Positions 8,492-15,620 of a DNA stretch of 49,616 nt are shown here, piece by piece (position 1 is the first letter of the stretch; each line of letters opens with the position of its first letter). The translations under genes were made by a program, and so were the position numbers. The stretch covers positions 1 through 49,616 of the forward strand of contig DATIHQ010000059.1 of assembly GCA_035480535.1 (NCBI GenBank), in the 5' to 3' direction. The notes under the pieces were generated by a model that ran no database searches, had not been told where the DNA came from, and saw only the letters and a list, made by a program, of their open reading frames with translations. Origin of the DNA: DATIHQ01 sp035480535. Lineage in GTDB: Bacteria; Chlamydiota; Chlamydiia; Chlamydiales; SM23-39.

Positions 8492-9794
8492 CCTTCGCAA
8501 TGGTTTCTGCGGGGTCGGGGCCTTCTGCGAGAACCTTGCGCATGGCGATGGTGTCGTGGGTCTGGCCTGCGAGGATAATCTTCTCAACGGGTACGTTTGC
8601 GTCGGCAAGCTTTTGATAATATCCTTCAGAATCATTGCGGAGAGCGTCGTATTCGCCGCATAGGATGGTTGTGCTGGGAAAACCGTTGAAGTCCGTCTCA
8701 TGATAAGGAGAGAAAATGGGGTTTTGAAGATCGTCGCTTGGGATCCCGTAGTAGCGGTTGGCAATGTGCTCTATGAATTTACGGCTTACCGTTTTGTCTT
8801 GAGCTTCGTAGGCATCAAAAGTATGGATTGAGGAGGTCAAATCATAGGCCCCTCCAAGGAGGATTTGATGGTAGACATTGAAGTCTTGATGCTTGCAAGC
8901 CAGGCTGGAAACGACGGTTGCAGAGTGGGCGCCTGAGCACCACCCACCTAAGAAGATCTTGTGGGGATCGATGCCAAAATTTTCCGAATGGGTGGCAATA
9001 TAGGCTGCGGCGTCATAACTGTCGTATAGGCTGGTGGGCATAGGATTTTCAGGGGCCAATCGAAATTGAACTAAGATCACTTTCACGCCTGCTGCCTGTG
9101 CGATGCGAGAACAGATGGCACCATTGACTTCAAATAGATCAAAAACAAAGGCACATCCTGGATAAAAGATTAAAACAGGAGATCCCTTGGGAAGTTGATC
9201 GTTGTAAATCCGAATGGAAAGGGGAGAGCCGTCTCTTGCAGGCACTTCGCCATCTGTAAAGCTGACTGAAGCGGCCGAGTCCGCATGCTGTCCAAAATTT
9301 TTTGTCCCAGCGCGCAGATCTTCAATCATTCGCTCGGCAAGGGGAGCCTTGTCCTTTCGCTTAAATTCCAGAAAATCGCCAAAGATCTTCTCACAAGCGT
9401 TCAACCCATTGGGCTTGGCTGTCTTTTTTGACTCTATGTTTTGCCAGCCGCCTCCCTCTCTTTTTACCTCCCAATAGTCCCTGCTGCGGAAAGGATCCAG
9501 AGCATTCACCAAGTCATCATGCCCCGGATAAACTACCCATCTACCAAACGTCGCCTCATCCTCAAACCGCAGGACAAGGGAAACGCAGTCCCCCTCGGTT
9601 CCCTCATGCTCAATCGAAAGGAACCCCTCCTGCTGGCTGATGATCGCCCGAACCAAAGGAAACCAGCACCGTTCAAAATAATCTACTCCTTCAGAACTCA
9701 GATAGTGTCTTACATAGACGACTACGTTAGGAGACTCTGCAGACATAGTTCCTCCAAAGCAAAAAACAAATGCAAGCCATCGAATGAAATTCAC
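8469..9794 (-). CDS. Exported alpha/beta hydrolase with N-terminal ABM-like domain and Cys nucleophile
   Basis: About 441 residues. I choose the GTG at 9794: AAGGA lies five bases upstream, it gives a clean signal peptide (MNFIRWLAFVFCFGGTMSA, then ESP), and the ATG at 9818 overlaps a promoter -10. The numbers that follow count from 9818. Residues 30-118 resemble an antibiotic-biosynthesis-monooxygenase-like ferredoxin fold. Residues about 200-445 are an esterase/lipase-like hydrolase domain. The usual GDSAGG elbow is GGWCSGA with Cys294, and the HGGG oxyanion motif is reduced to YPGCAF. The acid (EYDALRND, D391) and base (QTHDTI, H421) are retained. Activity is therefore uncertain. Confidence 0.75.
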   Translation of the reverse strand: MNFIRWLAFVFCFGGTMSAESPNVVVYVRHYLSSEGVDYFERCWFPLVRAIISQQEGFLSIEHEGTEGDCVSLVLRFEDEATFGRWVVYPGHDDLVNALDPFRSRDYWEVKREGGGWQNIESKKTAKPNGLNACEKIFGDFLEFKRKDKAPLAERMIEDLRAGTKNFGQHADSAASVSFTDGEVPARDGSPLSIRIYNDQLPKGSPVLIFYPGCAFVFDLFEVNGAICSRIAQAAGVKVILVQFRLAPENPMPTSLYDSYDAAAYIATHSENFGIDPHKIFLGGWCSGAHSATVVSSLACKHQDFNVYHQILLGGAYDLTSSIHTFDAYEAQDKTVSRKFIEHIANRYYGIPSDDLQNPIFSPYHETDFNGFPSTTILCGEYDALRNDSEGYYQKLADANVPVEKIILAGQTHDTIAMRKVLAEGPDPAETIAKVIQAKLD

Positions 9795-9816
9795 TGGGTT
9801 CCTTTTTAATGGGGGC

Positions 9817-9845
9817 ATTTTAGAGGAGCTGAAGCCAAAAAACAA
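9817..9845 (-). promoter_or_regulatory. Promoter cassette copy 1 (hydrolase gene)
   Basis: Read on the minus strand: TTGTTT, a 17-bp spacer, then TAAAAT. Transcription would start near 9810, giving a leader of about 16 nt with AAGGA before the GTG at 9794. The whole 30 bp, including the spacer, is identical to copy 2 at 11148-11177. Confidence 0.6.
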
Positions 9846-9867
9846 TTAAAAATAAGTAGATTGCATA

Positions 9868-10620
9868 TCAATCCCTTAAAAATTGTGCCTGCCTGTTGAT
9901 TTCCCGTTTTACCCAAGCACGCGAGGGATTGCAGAGGAAGAACAAGATCGGGGCGACGATAATAGAGCAGATCGCTGCGACATTTCCAATGAGGGGCATC
10001 CCTGGATCTGAAAGAGGATTGTATCCATGGGTGTAGATCATCAGGAACATCACAAAGAGGCTGAAAAGAAGAAAGAGACGTTGGGCCCAAAGGGAGTGAA
10101 TCGGGATCAAGGCATAAGCTTTTGGAACTTGGTGCTTGAGGAGAACAAATAGCCCAAGGCAAATGAGGATCGTGCCTGGGATAAATACCCACCAGGGGGA
10201 AATTTCGAAACCATGCGTAAATCTCCCCACATCTCCTTCTATCGAAAATGTCTGAACCGTGAAATATTGGATCATCGGCAACGTGTTGATGACCGCAAAC
10301 CAATAGAAAAATGAATAGAGGGTGCTGCTTTCTCGGATCCGATTCAATGCGAATAGAGAAAGAGCAAACAGAACCGAACTTACAGAAACACCTGCTATCC
10401 CGATTAGAGCGGCAGATGCTCCATGGCCAGAGAGTAAAATTTGCTCGTAGGGGACATTCTCGTCCACTTGAAGTAGGAGCCAGCCCCCGTATTGCACATC
10501 AAAAGGTGTGTCCTTATACCCAAACAGCCACGCAACAGTCCCATGGCCCCACTCATGCAAAAGGATCGCTATATAATAGCTGGCGATGAAGCAGAGAATC
10601 GTCAGAAAAATTCTTTTCAT
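9868..10620 (-). CDS. M50-like membrane metalloprotease homologue
   Basis: 250 residues with about five or six hydrophobic segments. The first transmembrane helix carries HEWGH (H22, E23, H26), the zinc-binding signature of intramembrane site-2-type proteases. No classic second-ligand NxxPxxxxD motif is obvious, so membership in family M50 is inferred from HExxH placed in a membrane helix. The start ATG (10620) overlaps the stop of the NUDIX gene (ATGA), which indicates translational coupling. The hydrolase promoter follows downstream. Substrate unknown. Confidence 0.65.
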   Translation of the reverse strand: MKRIFLTILCFIASYYIAILLHEWGHGTVAWLFGYKDTPFDVQYGGWLLLQVDENVPYEQILLSGHGASAALIGIAGVSVSSVLFALSLFALNRIRESSTLYSFFYWFAVINTLPMIQYFTVQTFSIEGDVGRFTHGFEISPWWVFIPGTILICLGLFVLLKHQVPKAYALIPIHSLWAQRLFLLFSLFVMFLMIYTHGYNPLSDPGMPLIGNVAAICSIIVAPILFFLCNPSRAWVKREINRQAQFLRD

Positions 10621-11141
10621 TTTTTGAGAGCCAGTTCGAAACATTCATCTAGGCCGGGAGTCAGGGGAAGGGTGGTGAGTTCGTTGATAGAGCAAAAACA
10701 ATAGGATTGATGTTCATCTTCCTGGATTTTTACACCTGTTGGCTTTTGATTTAGGTGAATTTTGAAGAGATGAAAGATAAAATCTCCATTGGAATAGCGA
10801 ACGTAAAATTTACCCAAGGAAGTGAGCGCTTTTGGGTCAATCTCAATCCCCGTTTCTTCCTGGAGTTCCCGAGTGGCGGCAAAGGAAGGGGATTCACCCG
10901 GTTTTATTTTCCCTCCCGGCGCGCACCAAAGGTTTGCTTGTGGATGCGTTGGCAACCGCTGCAACAATAAAACCGTATCCTCATTCACAAAAGGTAGAAT
11001 GGAGGCTACTTCTGCCTTTACGGAGAAGTTTGGGGGTGGATTTGTCAATAACACTCGATCCTCAGTTGAGAAAAATTGGGTTGGGTTGGGGATACTCCCG
11101 CAGCTCCCTAGATAACCGGTTAGTAAAATAAGAGCTATCAT
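10617..11141 (-). CDS. NUDIX hydrolase with N-terminal export/lipoprotein-like segment
   Basis: Hydrolyses nucleoside diphosphates linked to another moiety. The NUDIX box is complete: GKIKPGE, seven residues, then RELQEETGI. It is preceded by a hydrophobic segment ending LGSC, a possible lipobox. Start choice: the ATG at 11150 lies inside the promoter -10, and the ATG at 11141 coincides with the expected transcription start, so a leaderless message is possible. A GTG further in (GAGGA upstream) would give a cytoplasmic form. A paralogue with a clearer signal peptide is at 29253-29873, which supports export. The stop overlaps the next gene (ATGA). Confidence 0.8.
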   Translation of the reverse strand: MIALILLTGYLGSCGSIPNPTQFFSTEDRVLLTNPPPNFSVKAEVASILPFVNEDTVLLLQRLPTHPQANLWCAPGGKIKPGESPSFAATRELQEETGIEIDPKALTSLGKFYVRYSNGDFIFHLFKIHLNQKPTGVKIQEDEHQSYCFCSINELTTLPLTPGLDECFELALKK

Positions 11142-11148
11142 AGATGAC

Positions 11149-11177
11149 ATTTTAGAGGAGCTGAAGCCAAAAAACAA
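11149..11177 (-). promoter_or_regulatory. Promoter cassette copy 2 (NUDIX gene)
   Basis: Read on the minus strand: TTGTTT, 17 bp, TAAAAT, identical over 30 bp to the copy before the hydrolase gene. Initiation is predicted within a few bases of the ATG at 11141, implying a leaderless or nearly leaderless transcript. Confidence 0.6.
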
Positions 11178-11200
11178 GAAATGAGTTAGTATGGGGGTCT

Positions 11201-11980
11201 ATGAAAGGGACTTTTTTGTTTTTAGGGACGAGCGCGTCGTCTGGCGTTCCGATGGTCGGCTGTGGGTGCGCTGTGTGCAGGTCGGGGGATCCGAAGAATA
11301 AGCGGCTGAGGCCGGCGGGATTGATTCGGGCTGGGGGGAAGAAGGTGGTGGTCGATGCGGGGCCCGATTTTCGGCAGCAGGCGCTGAAATTTGGGATCGA
11401 TCAGGTGGATGGTTTGATGCTGACCCATACCCATTTCGATCATGTCGCAGGCATCGATGAGTTAAGGGTGTTTTTTGTGAGAGATGGGAGAGCTGTCCCT
11501 TGTTTGCTCTCTGAAGAATCATTCGAGGATTTAAAGCGGCGCTGTTACTACTTCTTTGAAGAAAAGGGAGGGAGTTTGAGCGCAAAATTTGAATATCAGC
11601 TGTTGGATGGGGATGAGGGGAAGACGGAGTTTCTGGGGATTCCCATTGGCTATTGCAGCTATGATCAGGTGGGAATGAAAGTGAATGGCTATCGGGTGGG
11701 TGATTTTGCCTACATTTCTGACATTCGGAAATATGAGGAATCAATTTTTTCTTTTCTAAAAGGGGTGCGCACTTTAGTGTTGAGTGCCCTAAAAAGGGAA
11801 TCGTCGCCCGTTCATTTTTCTTTTGATGAAGCGGTGGCTTTCGCAAAGCGGGTGGGGGCAAAGCAGACATGGTTGACTCATTTGGGCCATTCTGTCGATT
11901 GCGAAGAGGGAAATAGAAGGCTGCCGCCAGAAATACAAATGGGATGGGATGGTCTTGAATTTGGATTTGATTATGCTTGA
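11201..11980 (+). CDS. MBL-fold metallohydrolase (PhnP/cyclic-phosphodiesterase-like)
   Basis: 259 residues. N-terminal GTSASSGVPMVGCGCAVC (9-26) and the metal motif THTHFDHVAGIDELR (about 75-89) match the PhnP branch of the metallo-beta-lactamase superfamily, which contains phosphodiesterases. A later DIRKYEE and a C-terminal LTHLGHS (about 226-232) supply further metal ligands. It is cytoplasmic, with no signal peptide. It overlaps hflX by 8 bp or more and so begins an MBL-hflX-radC run. The natural substrate is not predictable from sequence; a role in cyclic or phosphonate ester hydrolysis is family-level knowledge. Confidence 0.85.
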   Translation: MKGTFLFLGTSASSGVPMVGCGCAVCRSGDPKNKRLRPAGLIRAGGKKVVVDAGPDFRQQALKFGIDQVDGLMLTHTHFDHVAGIDELRVFFVRDGRAVPCLLSEESFEDLKRRCYYFFEEKGGSLSAKFEYQLLDGDEGKTEFLGIPIGYCSYDQVGMKVNGYRVGDFAYISDIRKYEESIFSFLKGVRTLVLSALKRESSPVHFSFDEAVAFAKRVGAKQTWLTHLGHSVDCEEGNRRLPPEIQMGWDGLEFGFDYA

Positions 11981-13283
11981 GTCGCCGAAACCTGGACAGG
12001 GAAGGCTGCAAGATTTAACGGGAGAGCAGAAGCGGGCGATTTTGGTGGGGACGTATTCGGGCGCCAAGGCCAAAGAACAATGTGACGAGCAACTCAATGA
12101 GCTGGAGAGTTTAGGAACGACTTATGGGCTGGAAACGGTTTTAAAATTGCCATGCCCTATTCGGGAATATGATGCGGCGACTTTCATCGGCAGCGGTAAG
12201 GTGGAAGAGATCAAGCAGTTGGCTATCGATGGGCAGTGCCAGGTCGTTATTTTCGATGATGAAATCTCCCCGCAGCAGCAGCGCAATTTGGAAAAGATCT
12301 TAGAGCGGGTCGTGATCGACCGGACCGAGCTGATTTTGGGCGTTTTTGCGCAGCGGGCGCAGACGCGCGAGGCGAAGATTCAGATTGAGTTAGCTACTTT
12401 TGGCTATCAGATGCCCCGCTTGAGGAAAATGTGGTCTCACTTGCATCGGCAAAGGTCGGGAGGTGCGAGCGGTGGCGCTGTTAAGGGGGAAGGGGAAAAG
12501 CAAATTGAGATCGACCGGCGCATTGTCCGGAAGCAGATCGATCGGCTTGAAAATGATTTAGAAGAGATTAAAAAACAGAGAAAAACGCAGCGGCGCCTCA
12601 GGGAGAGGACGGGGATTCCCACCTTTGCGATCATCGGCTATACAAACGTGGGGAAATCGACCCTTTTACGCGCCCTGACCGATGCCGATGTGTTGGTGGA
12701 AGATAAGCTCTTTGCCACTTTGGATCCTATAACGCGCAAGTTTGTCCTCCCCAACGGCCAGGCGATTCTTCTGATCGATACGGTGGGCTTTATCCGAAAG
12801 ATTCCCCACCAGCTCATCGCCGCCTTTAAGAGCACTTTGGAAGAGGCCGTTCAGGCCGATATTTTATTGCATCTGATCGATGTGAGCAATCCGCAAGCAG
12901 AAAAGCAAGCTGAGGCGACCTTTGAGGTCTTAAAAGAGCTAAATGCCACGGAACATCCCATTGTTACCGTTCTCAATAAGGTCGACCGGTGTGAAAACCG
13001 GATGCTGATTCAAAAACTGAAGATCAAGTATCCAAAAACAGTAGAAATCTCGGCTCTGAATAAAACAGGCTTTGATCTTCTGATGGAAACAATGATTCAG
13101 GAGATTTCTCGTTTAAGGAAAAGGATGAAACTCCGCGTTCCTCAAAGTCATTACGCGCTGGTGAGCGAAGTGATGCGCCAAGGAAAAGTTCTTTCCTGCG
13201 AATATGAGGGGAATGACATTCTTTTAGAGGTGGAAATTCCCCATCACTTGGAAAAGAAAATCGCCCATTTTGAAGTCCTATGA
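11973..13283 (+). CDS. hflX: Ribosome-associated GTPase HflX
   Basis: GTPase that binds the large ribosomal subunit and helps rescue or split stalled ribosomes. About 436 residues from the ATG at 11973, which overlaps the preceding stop; an in-frame ATG at 11949 would add eight residues. The N-terminal domain has FIGSGKVEEI and VIDRTELILGVFAQRAQT. A glycine-rich linker (RSGGASGGAVKGEGEKQIE) leads into the G domain: GYTNVGKST (G1), DTVGFIRKIPHQL (G3) and NKVD (G4). It ends in an ATGA overlap with radC. Complete and typical. Confidence 0.95.
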   Translation: MLESPKPGQGRLQDLTGEQKRAILVGTYSGAKAKEQCDEQLNELESLGTTYGLETVLKLPCPIREYDAATFIGSGKVEEIKQLAIDGQCQVVIFDDEISPQQQRNLEKILERVVIDRTELILGVFAQRAQTREAKIQIELATFGYQMPRLRKMWSHLHRQRSGGASGGAVKGEGEKQIEIDRRIVRKQIDRLENDLEEIKKQRKTQRRLRERTGIPTFAIIGYTNVGKSTLLRALTDADVLVEDKLFATLDPITRKFVLPNGQAILLIDTVGFIRKIPHQLIAAFKSTLEEAVQADILLHLIDVSNPQAEKQAEATFEVLKELNATEHPIVTVLNKVDRCENRMLIQKLKIKYPKTVEISALNKTGFDLLMETMIQEISRLRKRMKLRVPQSHYALVSEVMRQGKVLSCEYEGNDILLEVEIPHHLEKKIAHFEVL

Positions 13284-13963
13284 ATTTAAAAAGTTTGCCC
13301 CAAAATGAGCGGCCGCGCGAGCGAATGATCCGCTATGGAAGCGATGGCCTTTCTGCCGTCGAGTTGATCGCTATTTTGCTGGGACATGGAACGCAATCTC
13401 GATCTGTTTTGGAATTGGCAGCAGATCTTTTGGTTCAATTTAGAACCTTGCAGGCCTTAGCAGAAGCATCGCTTCAGGAATTGCAAGAGATCAAAGGAAT
13501 CGGGCAGGCAAAAGCGATTCAGCTCAAGGCGGCATTTGCTCTTTGGGGGCGATTAGAGGGAAAAGAAAGAGCCCCTTGTCTCAATACGCCAGAATCTGTT
13601 TATGAATTGGTTCGAAGTGACTTAGCCTCTCAAAAGATTGAGATGCTGATGGTGATTTTGAGAGATGTCCGGCGCCGCTGCATCCATCGAGAAATCATCG
13701 CTAAAGGGACGCTCACTGAGCTGCTCATGCACCCCCGCGAGATTTTCCACACGGCCATTCGCCACCGAGCTCATAGTCTCATCATCGCCCACAATCACCC
13801 ATCAGGCGATCCCACTCCCTCCAAAAAAGATCTAGAAATGACCCAGATCCTCACAACAGCCGCCACCATCGTCGGGATCGAGATTGCAGATCATCTGGTC
13901 ATTGGCAATGGAGGCTATTTTTCCTTTGCAGCTAAGGGGCTGATCTCAAGGCCCTATTATTGA
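13280..13963 (+). CDS. radC: RadC family JAB-domain protein
   Basis: 227 residues, normal for the family. An N-terminal helix-hairpin-helix region (LQEIKGIGQAKAIQLKAAF) precedes the JAB/MPN domain with the metal signature HNHPSGDPTPSKKDLEMT. Despite the name, a DNA-repair role is not established; the domain resembles metal-dependent deubiquitinase-type folds. The start overlaps the hflX stop (ATGA), so translation is coupled. It is followed by a small convergent gene 15 bp away. Confidence 0.92.
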   Translation: MNLKSLPQNERPRERMIRYGSDGLSAVELIAILLGHGTQSRSVLELAADLLVQFRTLQALAEASLQELQEIKGIGQAKAIQLKAAFALWGRLEGKERAPCLNTPESVYELVRSDLASQKIEMLMVILRDVRRRCIHREIIAKGTLTELLMHPREIFHTAIRHRAHSLIIAHNHPSGDPTPSKKDLEMTQILTTAATIVGIEIADHLVIGNGGYFSFAAKGLISRPYY

Positions 13964-13978
13964 GAGTTCGGCAATTCT

Positions 13979-14236
13979 TTAAGAAGGGCGTTGGTGGATT
14001 TGCACTACGCCGATAATGGGACCCTCATCCCCATTAATGAGGGCTTGAACTCGTTCGGGATCTAGATGAGTCCCTATTAGGTCGGGGTCTATAGAACTTA
14101 GAACTATTGAAGGCCCGATGTTATCCGTCTGAACCGCTGAGGCTGGTGGCTCCCCCATATTTCTATAGGAAGCTTCAGGAGAAGCATCGCCCCCGCAGCA
14201 GCACAGCATCGATCGTAAACACTCCGAAACGCTCAT
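13979..14236 (-). CDS. Small Cys-rich-N-terminus orphan protein
   Basis: 85 residues beginning MSVSECLRSMLCCCGGDASPE. There is no membrane segment; the remainder is acidic and Pro/Ile-rich. The start lies two bases after the MarC-family stop codon on the same strand, so it is probably read from the same message. The CCCGG cluster near the N-terminus could be an acylation site if the protein reaches a host cell, but this is speculation. I do not recognise a family, and a chance reading frame cannot be excluded. Confidence 0.45.
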   Translation of the reverse strand: MSVSECLRSMLCCCGGDASPEASYRNMGEPPASAVQTDNIGPSIVLSSIDPDLIGTHLDPERVQALINGDEGPIIGVVQIHQRPS

Positions 14237-14238
14237 AG

Positions 14239-14865
14239 TTATACCGCGATGTGAAAGTATTCTCGGATGAGGAGGAGGAGGCCGCTCGTCAACATCTGGA
14301 TGCCGATCAAGCAGACAAGCATCCCTCCGAGGCGCTCGACAGCGACAAGGCCTTTCTCTCCCAATGCTTTTTTAATGTAGGAGCCGAGGAGAAGGATGAT
14401 GAGGGAGGGGACCCAAGCGCAAAAGACGGCTAGGGCGACTAACATGGGGCTTCCCGTTTCGTGGGAATAGAGCATGACGGTTGTGATCGCCCCTGGGCCT
14501 GTAATGACTGGAATGGCGAGAGGGATGATCATCGGTTCATGCTGAAGGGCTTTCGAGGGATCTTCGTCTTTGACGGTTCGGGGGAAAATCATGGTGAGGG
14601 AAATTAGAAAGAGGAGGATTCCCCCCGCGATCGCAATGATGGGGCGGGTAATTCCCAAGACCTCGAGGATTTTGTCTCCAAAGAAGGTAAACATCAAAAG
14701 CAGAACTAAGGCGATGCAGAGTTCGCGAGTGATGATCTTAATCTGTCTTTTCTGATCGAACCGGCCCAACATCGCAAGGAAGAGGGGGATTTGGCCTGTC
14801 GCGTTTAAGACAAGGAAAATGGCCGCCACTAGGGTGAAAAAGGAGGCATCAGGAGCAACATTCAT
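14239..14865 (-). CDS. MarC family integral membrane protein
   Basis: 208 residues with six hydrophobic segments. The family pattern is clear: FFTLVAAIFLVLNATGQIPLFLA at the N-terminus, GGILLFLISLTMIF in the middle, PLAIPVITGPGAITTVM around residues 115-131, and a final helix pair. MarC/YhgN-type proteins are inner-membrane proteins of unresolved transport function. The start is the ATG at 14865, with no strong ribosome binding site. The next gene on the strand begins two bases after its stop. Confidence 0.88.
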   Translation of the reverse strand: MNVAPDASFFTLVAAIFLVLNATGQIPLFLAMLGRFDQKRQIKIITRELCIALVLLLMFTFFGDKILEVLGITRPIIAIAGGILLFLISLTMIFPRTVKDEDPSKALQHEPMIIPLAIPVITGPGAITTVMLYSHETGSPMLVALAVFCAWVPSLIILLLGSYIKKALGEKGLVAVERLGGMLVCLIGIQMLTSGLLLLIREYFHIAV

Positions 14866-14915
14866 AACATACCCAATTGATTCTAGGGAACGATTATAGG
14901 AGACCTCTCTGATTT

Positions 14916-15563
14916 TTACAAGAGTTCTCGATCGATGAGGGCCTGCCGCACCTGCTCGGCCGACTGAAAGACGACCCCATCGATGCCCAACTTTTTAGCG
15001 GCTTCGACATTTTCTTCCTTATCGTCGATAAAGACAACCTCACCGGCAGGGAGATTGAGCTTTTCCAATAGAAGCTGATAGACTCTCGGGTCTGGTTTTT
15101 CTAACCCCATATCGTAGGAGAGAAGACAAGGCTCGAAGGGATCATAGAACCCCAAATCGCGGATTATTTTGGCATAACGGCCATTGATGTTCGATAAGAG
15201 TCCGACAGAGATCTCTTTTTCTTTTAGTTCATGGACAAGGGATGCCATCTCCTCATCTGCGCCTACACTTTTTTTAAGGATTGCCTCATAGGATTCAGGC
15301 CACTGCTTCCCGAGAACAATCCCTTTTTCTTTGGCAAATTGGAGCCAAAAATCGACATCTGACTGGCCCGCCTCGATCGCTTTCCGTTTCTTCAGATTGG
15401 CCTTTTCAAAATCTGCTTCTGAAAGATGAAGGGTCTCGCACATAAACTGAATGATGACGGCGCGGTCATGCGTTGCCAAAACATCTCCCCAATCAAACAC
15501 CACGGCCTGAGGTGCAGCAGCCAGAGTTCCCATAGCTAAAAAAGTATAAAGTAGTTTTTTCAT
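14916..15563 (-). CDS. HAD-superfamily phosphatase with possible signal peptide
   Basis: 215 residues. A basic, hydrophobic N-terminus (MKKLLYTFLAMGTLAAAPQ) looks like a signal peptide, followed at once by HAD motif I, VVFDWGDVL (D24 nucleophile). Later motifs are LLSNINGRY (II), the Lys in EKPDPRVYQ (III) and FIDDKEENV (IV), as in YihX/HAD-IA phosphatases. Most HAD-IA enzymes are cytoplasmic, so export would be unusual. The nearest good ribosome binding site (AAGGAG) is 17 bases upstream and better fits an out-of-frame ATG. Substrate unknown. It is divergent from mtaB. Confidence 0.8.
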   Translation of the reverse strand: MKKLLYTFLAMGTLAAAPQAVVFDWGDVLATHDRAVIIQFMCETLHLSEADFEKANLKKRKAIEAGQSDVDFWLQFAKEKGIVLGKQWPESYEAILKKSVGADEEMASLVHELKEKEISVGLLSNINGRYAKIIRDLGFYDPFEPCLLSYDMGLEKPDPRVYQLLLEKLNLPAGEVVFIDDKEENVEAAKKLGIDGVVFQSAEQVRQALIDRELL

Positions 15564-15606
15564 CAATGAGAATCATTTTACTCCTTATGAAATTAACTGG
15601 CTATGG

Positions 15607-15612
15607 CATAAT
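15607..15612 (+). promoter_or_regulatory. Possible extended -10 element before mtaB
   Basis: TGG followed by CATAAT (15607-15612), a TGn-type extended -10 shape, with only a poor -35 (CTTATG, 17 bp upstream). Initiation 5-9 bases downstream would fall at or next to the mtaB ATG at 15621, implying a very short leader. No ribosome binding site is visible before that ATG. Confidence 0.35.
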
Positions 15613-15620
15613 GGTTGCCT

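Noticed and set aside
9796..9818. ATG at 9818 as the start of the exported hydrolase
   Set aside because: It overlaps the TAAAAT of the promoter cassette, whereas the GTG at 9794 has AAGGA and gives a better signal peptide. This remains to be tested.
11199..12011. 270-residue frame antisense to the MBL hydrolase
   Set aside because: Pro/Ser/His-rich shadow of a real gene with clear metal-binding motifs.
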